NCBI RefSeq assembly: GCF_031755915.1
Contig: NC_083379.1
Location: 27,714,001-27,778,000 of the forward strand
Length of the DNA: 64,000 nt
Direction of reading: 5' to 3'
Source of the DNA: Ziziphus jujuba
Lineage: Eukaryota > Streptophyta > Magnoliopsida > Rosales > Rhamnaceae
Shown here: positions 31,907-41,719 of the stretch, in pieces
How the letters are laid out: the number at the start of each line of letters is the position of its first letter
Numbering within the stretch: the first letter of the stretch is position 1
Program-made: the position numbers and the translations under genes
The notes under the pieces: model-generated
What the model saw: only the letters and a program-made list of their open reading frames with translations
Database searches by the model: none
What the model was told of the DNA's origin: nothing

Positions 31907-32498
31907 AAAATAAAAGCTAGTTTCCTACAACAAAAACTCAAATTCAAATTACGAAACTAGTCGACTCGTTTGACCACTAAGCTATTTTTGACCAATTTTC
32001 AGCTTGTCAAGGCTCCAAATCTGATCTAATGTGCCATGTAGGATGCCAAATAGGATTAATGATGATTCCCACACCCTGCCCTTGATTGGAACAAAAAGAA
32101 AATGTCAAATCACCAAAATATAGTAAAGCCAGCAACAAATACAGCAAAACCAGCCAACTATCCCTCTGTGCGCAAATGCCCATTGTGGTTGCTTTTGATT
32201 CTCCCTTGGCTTGATTCCATCAAGTGTTGGATCCATTCCATGCTACCCGGAGAACATATTTGCACTAAAACAGCTACCCGGGTTCGTTTCGGCCTCCACC
32301 ACTTGGATGCTTAAAATAGCCTTTATATCTTTGTCTATAGACAAACCCTTTTAAGAATGGATAACTTCCTATATAAAGGCAGCCAGGTTTTCCTTAAATC
32401 TCTTGGCTTGAGCCCTAATGATCGACCCGGACTTCATCCGTATTGGATCGATTTCCTAGCAAGCAGTCGGTTGTGCAGGCATGGGTGGATTCTCATCA
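31907..32498 (-). repeat. Antisense partial gypsy LTR inside GYP-E gag
   Basis: The minus strand starts exactly at an LTR start (TGATGAGAATCCACCC at 32498) and runs about 590 bp: the U3 coding segment, then TTTTATTTTGG where it breaks off. Promoter and R/U5 half are missing. The break shares ACCA with the gag sequence. Probably a solo LTR or element insertion later trimmed by deletion. Confidence 0.8.
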
Positions 32499-33195
32499 GG
32501 TTGCGGCATCAAAGACTCCAATCATTAGCACAAGGTAGTAGGACCATGAAGGATCATTATAAAGAGATGGAGATGTTCCTGATGAGGTTAAGCATGAATG
32601 AGGATAGTGAGGCAACCATGGCAAGTTTTTTGGGTGGTTTGAATCACGAGATAGCCAACCAAGTGGAGATTCAACAAAATATGGATTTCAAAGAGATGCT
32701 TTGTGGGTACAAGATTGAAAACCAATTCAAAAGGACGGGTACAAGCTCATAGTTTGGAGGTGTTTCAAATAGAAGAAGGATTCATTCAAGTGTTTGGAGA
32801 AACAATCCCATCTATAAAGGAAGGACAAAACTGAAGCAAAGGGATGAGAGTACCAATCAGCCAAAGAGGGAGATTAGGGCCGAACCTACATAAGCAACAA
32901 AGTTTGAAGGTAAATTTGATCCTAAACCTTCTGTAACCCATGACATTGTTTGCTTTAAGTGTTAGGGTTGAGGACATGTTGCCAATAAATATTTGAATCA
33001 AAGAATAATGGTACTCAAAGTCAATGGAGAGTTGGAGTCCGTAAGTGAAGAATCCGAGGGAGAGGCCAACTTTGTTAATGAAGAAATTGGGAATGGAGAG
33101 CAAGAAGAACCTGACACACTTAAAGCCTCAAAAGTCGAATTGAGCTTAGTTGCAAAGAGGGTTCTAACCATATATAAATATGAATACCAAGTTTA
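32499..33195 (+). pseudogene. GYP-E: gag, C-terminal part
   Basis: Capsid resumes at GTTGCGGCATCAAAGACTCC with MKDHYKEMEMFLMRLSMNED, MASFLGGLNHEIANQVEIQQ, then a basic region and a damaged zinc knuckle (CFKC, stop, GH, then Tyr for the last Cys) at about 32950-32990. It continues into an acidic spacer (33000-33196). Many stops. Confidence 0.85.
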
Positions 33196-33820
33196 AAGAG
33201 AGAACATCTTCCATACCCAATGTGAAATTGAAGGTAAAATTTGTAGTATGATAATTGATAGTGGAAGTTATTCTAATGTCAATAGTAATATGGTAGTTAC
33301 AATGGCTTAATGATAGTGATGAGATGAAAGTGAACAAACAAGTCAAGGTAAAATTCAGCATTAATAAATATGTGGATGTTGTTTTATGTGATGTTATTCC
33401 CATGCATGCTGGCTATGTTTTATTAGGTAGGTCATGGAAATTTGATAAAGATACCATAACTATGGCAGAGAGAATTCCATTGTATTTAAATTTAAGGGAA
33501 AGAAGATTAGCCTAGAGCCATTAACTTCAAAGGAAGTATTTAGAGACCAACCTCAAATGCAACAAAAGACGGAGACTGAACAGCTCAAAAGAAAGCAAGT
33601 ATGGCACCCCACAACTTCAAAAATTATGCATGAGGGTAAGACAGAGCTTAATGTTCAAGGTAAGTCTTCAAAATTCAATGGTGAGGAAAGAAACAATGAA
33701 AAACCCAAGAGAGAGAAAAATGGTGAGAAAGCCGAGAGTGAGAGAAAAAATAATGGTGGCCAAGAGTGGGATGGAAAAAGAGAGGAAAGAAAAGAAAAAG
33801 AAAAAATTTTATCTTAGTTT
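33196..33820 (+). pseudogene. GYP-E: aspartic protease with internal deletion, and linker
   Basis: RENIFHTQCEIEGKICSMII with DSG intact (about 33256), then a deletion of roughly 50 bp removes the DKLGL...PEPYRL segment at about 33290. After it come SDEMKVNKQVKVKFSINKY and HAGYVLLGRSWKFD. A frameshift and a K/E-rich linker follow. Confidence 0.85.
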
Positions 33821-34560
33821 TAGGTGAGGTTAAGAAGGCAATTTTGAATAATAAAGTCATGATTTATAAAGATGTTTTAACCTTGAAGAGCTTAAATTGC
33901 CAAGTTCTATTTTTTTCTCTTTGACAGGATTTTGAATATTCTTTCTGGAGGAAATTCCTAATGATTTAACGCCTATCTGAGGGATTAAACATCAAATTGA
34001 TTTTGTTTCGGGAGCTGCAATTCCTAATAAGCCTGCACATAGGAGTAATCCCAATGAGACAAAGGAACTAAAAAGATAGGTAAGTGAGTTGTTAGACAAG
34101 GGTTATATTCGTGAGAGTATGACTCCATGTGCTATTCCTGTTTTATTAGCACCTAAGAAAGATGGTTCATGGTGCATGTGTGTAAATTGTAGGGCCATTA
34201 ATAATAAAACCATTAAATATAGGCATCTAATTCCTATATTAGATGATATGCTTGCTGAATTGTATGGTGCTTGCATATTTTCTAAAACTGATCTTAGGAG
34301 AGGATATCATCAAATTAGGATGAAAGAGTGAGATCAATGGAAAATTGCATTTAAAACTAAGTATGGATTGCATAAGTGGTTAGTAATGCCTTTTGGTTCA
34401 ACTAATGCACCTAGCATTTTTATAAGATTAATAAATCATGTCATGCGTCCCTTTATTGGAAAGTTTGTGGTTCTTTACTTTGTCGATATTCTTGTATATA
34501 GTAGAAGTTTATATGATCATGTAGGACATCTTAGCTTAGTTTTAGAAGTTTTGTGGATTT
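33821..34560 (+). pseudogene. GYP-E: reverse transcriptase, inactive
   Basis: Linker (GEVKKAILNNKVMIYKD) then RT from [20 protein letters not shown] through [33 protein letters not shown] (first catalytic Asp kept), a stop in place of the next Gly codon, and YGLHKWLVMPFGSTNAPSIF. The active site YFDD reads YFVD (about 34475-34486), so one catalytic Asp is lost. The thumb and everything through most of integrase are deleted. Confidence 0.88.
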
Positions 34561-34680
34561 TATTTTGTGTAGGATCTATGGATTTATAGTTCTAATATCA
34601 TCAAAATTTAGAACACACATATCCCCTAGCATATGGTACTCCAAAATCTCCTTCTTCACCGTGCAAATTTCATTCGAACT
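34561..34680. other. About 120-bp unidentified insert between RT pieces
   Basis: RT sequence equivalent to VLRKERLF is split between GAAGTTTTG (about 34545-34553) and TTAGAAAAGAAAG (about 34682). The intervening DNA has no match in the other copies. No clear terminal repeats or site duplication. Confidence 0.45.
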
Positions 34681-34991
34681 TGTTAGAAAAGAAAGATTTT
34701 TTGTCAAGATGAGCTTGTATTTCTAGGATTTTTTATGATAATATTTGACTGAGGAAATTGGGTTTGGTTGCACCTAAGAAAAGAGAAGTTTGGGGAACAA
34801 CGAAAGTCAAAGCTTATGCCTCAAGGGGATGGACCTTTTCAAGTCTTGGAATGGATCAATGAAAATGCTTACAAACTTGACTTACCGGGTGAGTATAATG
34901 TGAGTGCCACTATTAATGTTGTTGATTTATCTCTATTTGCTGCAGGTGATGACTTTGATTTGAGGGTAAATCCTTTTTAAGAGGAGAGAAA
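34681..34991 (+). pseudogene. GYP-E: RT-integrase junction and pol C-terminus
   Basis: RKERFF-CQDELVFLGFF is followed at once by [18 protein letters not shown], so RT runs into the integrase C-terminus. RNase H and the integrase DDE core are absent. The tail [20 protein letters not shown] and [11 protein letters not shown] ends at a stop, then the purine run AAGAGGAGAGAAA. GYP-A and GYP-F have the same junction. Confidence 0.85.
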
Positions 34992-36113
34992 TTATGAGAA
35001 CCCGCCCGTACCCATACACTCGACCACCCACTTGGGTGCTGATCCATTACAAATAAAGATGGGACCAATCAATAGGGCACAAGCTAAGAAATTTAAGGAC
35101 TATCTGGTTAGATTCATCCAAGGAGAGATTCAATCTCAAGAGGGCATGACAATACCTGAAGATCCAAAGCCCGTCTTATGTATCTAAGCTAGGAAGGAGG
35201 AATTAGGCCCGACCAGCTTTTTTGGTACATTTTTGGACCCCGGGCAGCAAGGAATGGATTCAACACTGTATGAACTCAATTCATATCAGTAAGAGGCCAT
35301 GGAATCATATCCAGGCAGAAACAAAAGCATCCAAATTCAGTTTGTGCACATAAGCTTTCTTTTTGGCCAAAAATACTCATTTTTGGTGCTAGCTTTAACT
35401 TCTTTTGTTGATTAAGCAAGTTTGACTTATTCCAATCATGGGGAAATATATGGGAATCAATATTAATCCTATTTGGCATCCTACATGGCATATTGGAGCT
35501 AATTTGAAGCCTAAACTAGCTGGTGATTGGATAAAGACAGCTTAGTTGTCAACTAGTCAACTAGTTTCCTAATTTAAGTTTGACTTTTTGTTTGAGGAAA
35601 CTATCTATTATTTTGGTTTTTATTTGATTATTTGCTGGAAAAATTAACTTAGGAAATTTGATATTTTATTATTTCAATTGTAAATTAATTAATTCCTAAT
35701 TCAAAATAAATGAATTAATTAATCCAAATTAAATGAGGAGAGGAAGTTAAAATTCAGCGACACTAGGAATTGTTTATGCTTGGCTAACCTAATCCTTTAA
35801 GGTTTTTATTTTATTTTTGAAACCTATTTAAGGGCCGAATTTCTCAATAATATTCAGTAAATTATTCATACAAAAAATTAATTGTGAGAAAGAATCTTCT
35901 TTGTTCTCTTTGAACACCTAAAACATCGAATAGAATTCGAGAGTTTTAGTTTGACCTATCAATAGGACATCCATCACCTATTGTGGCATCTTCATCATAT
36001 ATCAAGGTTTTTAATAACAAGTTGATTAAGGGTTAAGATTTCCATTAGAATCTGAACATAATTAGGTCTAATATAATATGAGTTTAGGAGCAAGTCGACA
36101 TAGGTTTGTTTCA
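34992..36113 (+). repeat. GYP-E 3' LTR (1122 bp)
   Basis: Starts TTATGAGAACCC (family TGATGAGAATCC with one change) and ends TTTGTTTCA. Partner of 17285-17889. The TATA-like CCTATTTAAGGGC is at about 35822. Confidence 0.88.
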
Positions 36114-36905
36114 AGTGTGCCATAACTTATGAAGAAAGGATACACTTTGAAATTCTTAGACACAAATTGTGACATATTTAAGAATGGAAAAGTTGTATTA
36201 CTTATCCATCTTGGAAAAGCAAAGGAAAAACTACAACAAGTGCATTCAAATTTGTGTGGATCGGTGAATGAGACAACTCATGCTGGAATAAGGAACTTTG
36301 TTATTTTTTTTTTATGATTATTCAAGGAAATGTTGGTTTCCTCAAACAAAAACCAGATGTAGCAGCCATGTTTCAAGACTGTAAAACACATGTGGAGAAT
36401 CAAGCTCAAACAACTATCAAGGTAGTTAGAATCTATAATGGTAGTGAGTACATTTCAAATGCTTTCCATGATATTTACATTGAAAGTAGCATTATATATC
36501 AACTTAGAACTCCATACCATCACAACAAAATAGAGTTAGTGAAAGAAAGAATATAAGCATCATGGAAATGTCAAGATGCTTGCTATTTGATAAAAGTTTA
36601 CCGAAGAAGTTTTGGGCCAAAGCTACCAACACAAGTGTACACCTCCTCAATAGACTTCCAAATAAGGCAATTGACTAAACTCCAAATGAACTATGGTACT
36701 CATTTAAAAGATTTTGGAAATTTTTGTTATATGCATGTTCATGACACCAAGAGGTTCAAACTAGATAAAAAAAAAGCAAACATTGGCATTCTTGTTGGCT
36801 ATAACTCAGTTTCAAAGGGCTATAGGATATATGATGTATCAAAGATGCAGGTTGTTGTTTCAAGAGATGTTATCATAGATGAAAAGTTATAATGGGGTTG
36901 GAAAG
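36114..36905 (+). pseudogene. COP-D: integrase, third block
   Basis: COP-D resumes after the AGTGT duplication with LMKKGYTLKFLDTNCDIF, then VHSNLCGSVNETTH (integrase first Asp region; HSD is HSN), VVRIYNGSEYISNAF (usual RTDNG is RIYNG) and TPYHHNKIELVKERI in place of the TPQQNGVxERKN motif. After a stop come LPKKFWAKATNTS and KANIGILVGYNSVSKGYRIYD. All integrase catalytic positions visible are mutated or shifted. Confidence 0.85.
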
Positions 36906-38150
36906 AACATAAAGTGAGAACGAGCACTTATATTCAATCAAGAACTCCTTTAATGGACCAAAGTGGTCTAGATGTTGTCAAAGACAAAAAAGATGATGAT
37001 CCAGCCAATGAAGATTATGTTGGCAAAAGAGGAGCTAAATCAATTGCAGAACTTTATAGAAGAGCAAGCATGGCAACCCATGATCCAACAACTTATAATG
37101 AAGTAGCTAAACACAAAGAATGGCAAGCTGCAATGAAAGAGAAACTTTATTTAATTGAAAAGAACAAAACATGGAGTTTAGTACCAAGACTAGATATGGA
37201 CATGCAAAAGGCATTAAATGGGCTTTTAGAACCAAACTAAACCCTAATGGCACATTGAAAAACACAAAGCAAGATTGGTGGTAAAGGGATATGTCCAACA
37301 ATATGGTGTGGCTTATATGGAGACCTTTTCATTGGTGGCAATACATGAAATGGTTCAGGTACTTCTTGCATATGTAGCAAACAATAATTGGAAAATATAC
37401 CATTTGGATGTGAACTCAGCCTTTCTTAATGGCATATTAGAAGAAGAAGTCTATGTTGAGTAACTTGAAGGTTTTGTCAAACATGGAGAGAAGGAGAAAG
37501 TGTACAAGCTTCACAAAGCTCTATACGAACTCAAATAAGCTACAAGAGCTTAGTATGCTAGGATGAACGACTTCTTGATTCATGAAGGTTTTTCAAAAAG
37601 TGAAAATGAGCCTACCCTCTACATCAACGACAACTCACATGAAGATAAGATGGTAATCTCACTTTATGTTAATGATTTACTTATAACAGGTTGTAATACA
37701 AAGCCGTCCAACAAATCAAGGACAAGACAAAGAAAACCTTTGAGATGTTCGATCTTGGATTGATGAACTACTTTCTAGATTTTAGAGATCAAGCAAACAA
37801 ACAAAGGTATATTTCTGTCTAAAAAAATAATATACTTTAGATTTTCTGGATAAGTTTAAATTAGAAAATGCCAAACCTGTTGAAACTCCTACGATTCAAA
37901 ATGACAAGTATGAACTTGATGATGGATGTGAAAAAATAAATGGCTTGGTTTATCAAAGTTTGATGGGATGCTTACTTTATTTATGTGCATTAAAACCTGA
38001 TATTATGTATACTATAGATGTATTATCAAGGTTCATGAATGCTTCATCTCATAATAATTACCAAGCTACAAAAAGAATTCTAAGATATGTAAAGGTATGG
38101 CCAACTATGGAGTCTTGTCCAAGCATGGCAAGATCTGTAATCTAATTTGC
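36906..38150 (+). pseudogene. COP-D: reverse transcriptase
   Basis: Copia RT in several frames: acidic linker, WQAAMKEKLYLIEKNKTWSL, then VVKGYVQQYGVAYMETFSLV, YHLDVNSAFLNGILEEEVYV, KHGEKEKVYKLHKALYELK, and MVISLYVNDLLITG, where the YVDD active site is YVND (about 37665). The thumb region includes MVYQSLMGCLLYLCALKPDI. Stops and frameshifts throughout. Confidence 0.87.
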
Positions 38151-38620
38151 TATTATGATAGTGATTGGGTAGGTAGCTTGGAAGACATGAAAGTACCTCT
38201 AGCTATTTGTTAATGTTTGATTCATTTTCTTGCAGATCATACAAGCAAGGTAGCACAGTACAATCAGCTACCAAGGCCAAGTACATTTCAGTAGTAATAG
38301 CATCAAACAAAGCAATTTGGCTAAGAAAATTGCTGGATGATTTGGGATGCTACCAAAACAATACAACCACCATACATTGCGACAACACTTTAGCCATTAC
38401 TATTGCCAAAAATATAGCACAACATAGAAGAACAAAGCACATTCATGTAAAGTATCATAGCGTCGAAGAGGCGGAAAGAAACAAAGAGACAAACTTAGTC
38501 CATTATCCTAGACAAGATGAAGTTGTAGATATCCTTACAAAATCATTACCAAAGGAAAGACTTCAAAAGCTTAAAAGTCCACTATACATCATGCCTAATA
38601 ATGTCAAGGAGGAGCATTAG
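38151..38620 (+). pseudogene. COP-D: RNase H and polyprotein C-terminus
   Basis: YYDSDWVGSLEDMK, then an open frame 38207-38620 with VQSATKAKYISVVIASNKAIWLRK (usual AEAEY is TKAKY), IHCDNTLAITIAKN, HIHVKYHSVEEAE and VVDILTKSLPKERLQKL. It ends NVKEEH-stop, overlapping a purine run AAGGAGGAG, the probable polypurine tract. The 3' LTR expected next is not obvious. Confidence 0.87.
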
Positions 38621-38756
38621 AGAATCATGGCTTCGTTATCCATGATAATATACCCAAGGCTTAGTTACTTAGGCTGAGAGGTTGCTATTCAAGCTTGTTT
38701 TTGTAATTTATCTTACAGTTTGTTCTAGCAAAATTTTGTACAATCTAGCCTATTTA
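38621..38756. other. Unassigned stretch after COP-D
   Basis: AT-rich, no frame or recognised repeat. Either degenerate COP-D LTR start or flanking DNA. Confidence 0.3.
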
Positions 38757-39478
38757 TGTTGGTGCATAAAGTCACCAAAAGGATTTAATTAAAGTATATT
38801 AGCTAAATTAGGGTTTAAGAAAACTTAAGCACCTTGATGACATGGAAGCACCTTGGTGACAAGGAATCAGACTTGGATAATGCTTCATGACATGGAGCCT
38901 AATCATCAGCCTACCTCTCCTCCAATGCATGTGAAGAAAGGTGGCATCATACATGAGGACTACTTCAACTTGAAGTACTCAATAAGGCAGCAACACTTGT
39001 CAAGATTTTAGAAAGCATGTGATGAAGTTGCATTCACACTTGTATTTGCTTCACCATGAAGCATTTAAAAATTATTTGTGCTAAGGTTTAGCCATGATGT
39101 GCTTCCACACCACTTTTTCAAGCTATATATATTTATAAAATTACAATGAATTAATTGAATTTGGTTTTGGCAAAACTCCTTGGTTTTCCCTTTGAAAACA
39201 ATAGAAACATCTATACTGACCTTGCTAGAAAATTCAGCACCTTTGTGTTTGCTACACCATGAAGCATTTAGAAATTATTTATGCATAGGTTTGACCATGG
39301 TGTGCTTTCACACCACTTTTGCAAGCTACATATATTTATAAGATTACAATGAAACTCCTTGCTTTTCCCTTTGAAAACAAGAGAAACATCTATACCAACC
39401 TTGCTACAAAATTCAGCACCTTATTCAAAACCATCAAGGTTGAGCACTCCAAAAAACTTCTAAAATAAATTTCCAACA
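38757..39478. repeat. LTR-like segment, TGTTGG...CCAACA ends
   Basis: Terminal 6-bp inverted repeat (TGTTGG at 38757, CCAACA at 39473-39478), typical of copia LTRs, about 720 bp long, with an internal near-duplicate. Flanking 5-mers (ATTTA, ACCTT) do not match. It may be the COP-D 3' LTR or a separate solo LTR. Confidence 0.4.
39049..39421. repeat. Two imperfect tandem copies of about 200 bp
   Basis: The block starting GCTTCACCATGAAGC at 39049 recurs as GCTACACCATGAAGC at 39249, both containing CACCACTTTT, CAAGCTA.ATATATTTATA, TTTTCCCTTTGAAAACAA and AAATTCAGCACC. The first copy holds about 30 bp that the second lacks. Confidence 0.8.
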
Positions 39479-39497
39479 ACCTTGAACCCTTTTTCTC

Positions 39498-39913
39498 TTA
39501 AGATAACCCTTGCCCTAATCTTTCATAAGTTGTAGACAATAAATTAGAAAATTGATTAACTGAATTGCTAGACACAAATGTTGTATGATTAGTAGAAAAA
39601 TCATGGACATTTCTTTCTCTTTCCTTTTTTGGTTCTTCTTTATATTTGAATTCTCTTTCCTTTTCACTTCGTAGTTCATAAACTCTCAATTTATTCTTTC
39701 TATCTCAACATTTTCTGACTCTTTCACTTTTCACTTTTTTTGTTTGTATTTTTCCATTTTTTTCCCAATTTCTATCTCTTGGTCACTTTGATCTCCAAGC
39801 ATTGGTGGACATAATACAAGGCATGCACTTTTATCATCACTAAGAAGTGCTTTATTCTCATCAAAAAATGATTGCACATCATCATCATTTAGAAGCTGCA
39901 TGGGTGGGGTAGG
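39498..39913 (-). pseudogene. Possible MuDR-type transposase N-terminal fragment
   Basis: Read on the minus strand from 39913, PTPPMQLLNDDDVQSFFDEN is followed by a Lys/Glu-rich stretch; after a shift the frame 39689-39498 continues MRVYELRSEKEREFKYKEE. The PMQLLNDDDV motif recalls the N-terminal domain of plant MULE transposases. That is recognition from a short motif only; no transposase core (DDE) is present. Cut off at 39914 by GYP-M. Confidence 0.25.
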
Positions 39914-41024
39914 TGATGTGATTCCGCCCGAGCCCGCTCCACCGATAACCTGCTGGGGTGCTGACTCGACACGGATGAAGACTAGGCCAATCACAAGAGC
40001 TCAAATTAAGAGATTTAAGGACAACCAATCTCAACAGAGCTTGTCCATACTTGAAGATACAAAGCCTATTCTAAGCATCCAAGTGGTGGAAGCCAATACG
40101 GACCCGGGTGACGGTTTTGGTACATTTTTGCAGTTTGGGAAGCATGAAATGGTTCCAATGCTTTATGGGTTCAATACATATGCCAAAGAGGTCATGGAAT
40201 CAAGTTAAAGCAGCCTCAAATGCAATCAAAAAGGGCTTGTACAGACAGCATCAACAATTTGGCCGAATTTGCTGTATTGCTTGCCGGCTTTACTGTATTT
40301 TACTGTATTAGCCTTTTCTTATTTTTCCAAGCATGGGCAACGTGTGGGACTTCATATTCAGCTTATTTTTCATCCTAAAAAGAATCTAGAAGCTGATTTG
40401 AAGCTCAAAGAGGTCAAAGATTGATCAAAGTCAACTTGATCAAAAAGGCTAGCATTTTTAGTTTCCTAATTTGTTTTTACTTTTTGTTTTAGGAAACTAC
40501 CATTACTTTTTGGCTTTTATTTATTTATTTTCTGGAAAAATAACTTAAGGAAGGTTTTTATTTTATTCTTTCCATTGTAAATTAATTAATTCCTAATTTA
40601 ATATAAAGGAATTAATTAATCAAACTTAGATTAGGAAAGGAAGTATAGTTTCAGCCAACTAGGTTTCTTTATGTGTGGTGGCTAGTTTTTCTTTATTTTT
40701 AGGGTTTTATTTCGTGGCTTTGTAGCCTATTTAAAGGCTTATTTTTCAATAAAAATATAACTTTGATTTGATTGAGAAAATACTTGTGAGATTAATTATC
40801 TCTTTGTTCTTTGAGAACACCTAAAACACCATTAGAGAATTGGTTATTTTAGCTTGACTTATCAATAGGTTTTCCATCCCCTATTTTGGCGTCTACATTA
40901 TACCAAGGTTTCTAACCATAGGTTGGTTAGGGGTTGAGGTCAATTCCATTAGAACTTGAACTTTATTAAAGATTCGGGCTAATATAATACGGGTTTAGGA
41001 GCAGGTCGTCCTAGGTTCGTATCA
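39914..41024 (+). repeat. GYP-M 5' LTR (1111 bp)
   Basis: TGATGTGATTCC...GTTCGTATCA. It lacks about 30 bp after KRFKDN in the U3 coding segment relative to GYP-A. Palindrome at about 40583-40622 with perfect arms. Confidence 0.92.
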
Positions 41025-41026
41025 TT

Positions 41027-41038
41027 TGGTATCAGAGC
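41027..41038 (+). other. GYP-M primer binding site (tRNA-iMet)
   Basis: TGGTATCAGAGC, 2 nt after the LTR; perfect match. Confidence 0.9.
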
Positions 41039-41719
41039 TAAGTTTTGTTCAGGTTTGATCTATCTTTATTTTTTTTATTTGTTTTTTGTGTTATTTTGCA
41101 ATTTTAGCATTAGGTTAAGGTTTCATCCATCCCATACAAGTTCTGCATCTTAAAAAAAAAAAAAAAAATTCATTCCTAGTAGAATTAGGTTTCCTAGTTT
41201 TATCGTATTTTTGTTTCCTAATTTGTTGGTTGTCTTTTATCATTGTTCTTGATAATTTTGGTTTTTGTTGATTTTCCTTTGCTGTTTTAGTCTTAGAAAT
41301 TTTCATTCATATATTAAAAAAAAAAAAAAAAAAAAAGAAGAAGGGTTTGCAGCAACATATATAAAAAAAAAAAAAAAAAAAAAACTGCACATTTATGTTT
41401 ATTTGGAGGTCACGGGTTTGGTGTTTGTTTTGGAGTTGGGATTGCAATTTTGGTAATTATTCTTGCTAATGCAGTTGTTTATGTTCTGTGAGTGGAAAAA
41501 AAAAAAAAACAGAAAAATATTTCGGTTTGTTGGAGTTTGATTTGTTTGCTGGAAATTTGTTGGAGCTGCTGGTGTTTGATTATTTATTCAATATTTGAAT
41601 TGCTGGGAAATTATTTCTGCTGCTGGATATTTGGATTTTGGGTGCCTAAATTATTTGGATTAAAATTAGTTAAAGGAATTGATACAAAACTTGAATTACA
41701 AGAACAACAACCAACTATA

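Larger units (their letters stand above)
17285..36113 (+). mobile_element. GYP-E: mosaic Ty3/gypsy element holding GYP-B and GYP-A
   Basis: The outer ends TGATGAGAATCC (17285) and TTTGTTTCA (36113) are flanked by AGTGT on both sides (17280-17284, 36114-36118). Taking it out rejoins COP-D at NLLSV...LMKKGY in frame. The first 605 bp of its 5' LTR remain; GYP-B is inserted there. After GYP-B comes a complete LTR (29061-30160) that is clearly more divergent from the two outer LTR sequences than they are from each other, then an internal region and the 3' LTR (34992-36113). The 5' half is therefore probably a recombinant of two related elements. Confidence 0.75.
39914..41719 (+). mobile_element. 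GYP-M: 5' LTR and leader of a truncated gypsy element
   Basis: LTR, primer site and about 690 bp of leader, breaking off after CAACAACCAAC at about 41719. The gag start, coding region and 3' LTR are absent. The LTR belongs to the GYP-A/GYP-K subfamily. Confidence 0.88.

Noticed and set aside
17285..36113. One giant 18.8-kb element with extra host-like genes
   Set aside because: The size comes from nested insertions. Every coding piece inside belongs to gag, protease, RT or integrase of the same gypsy family.
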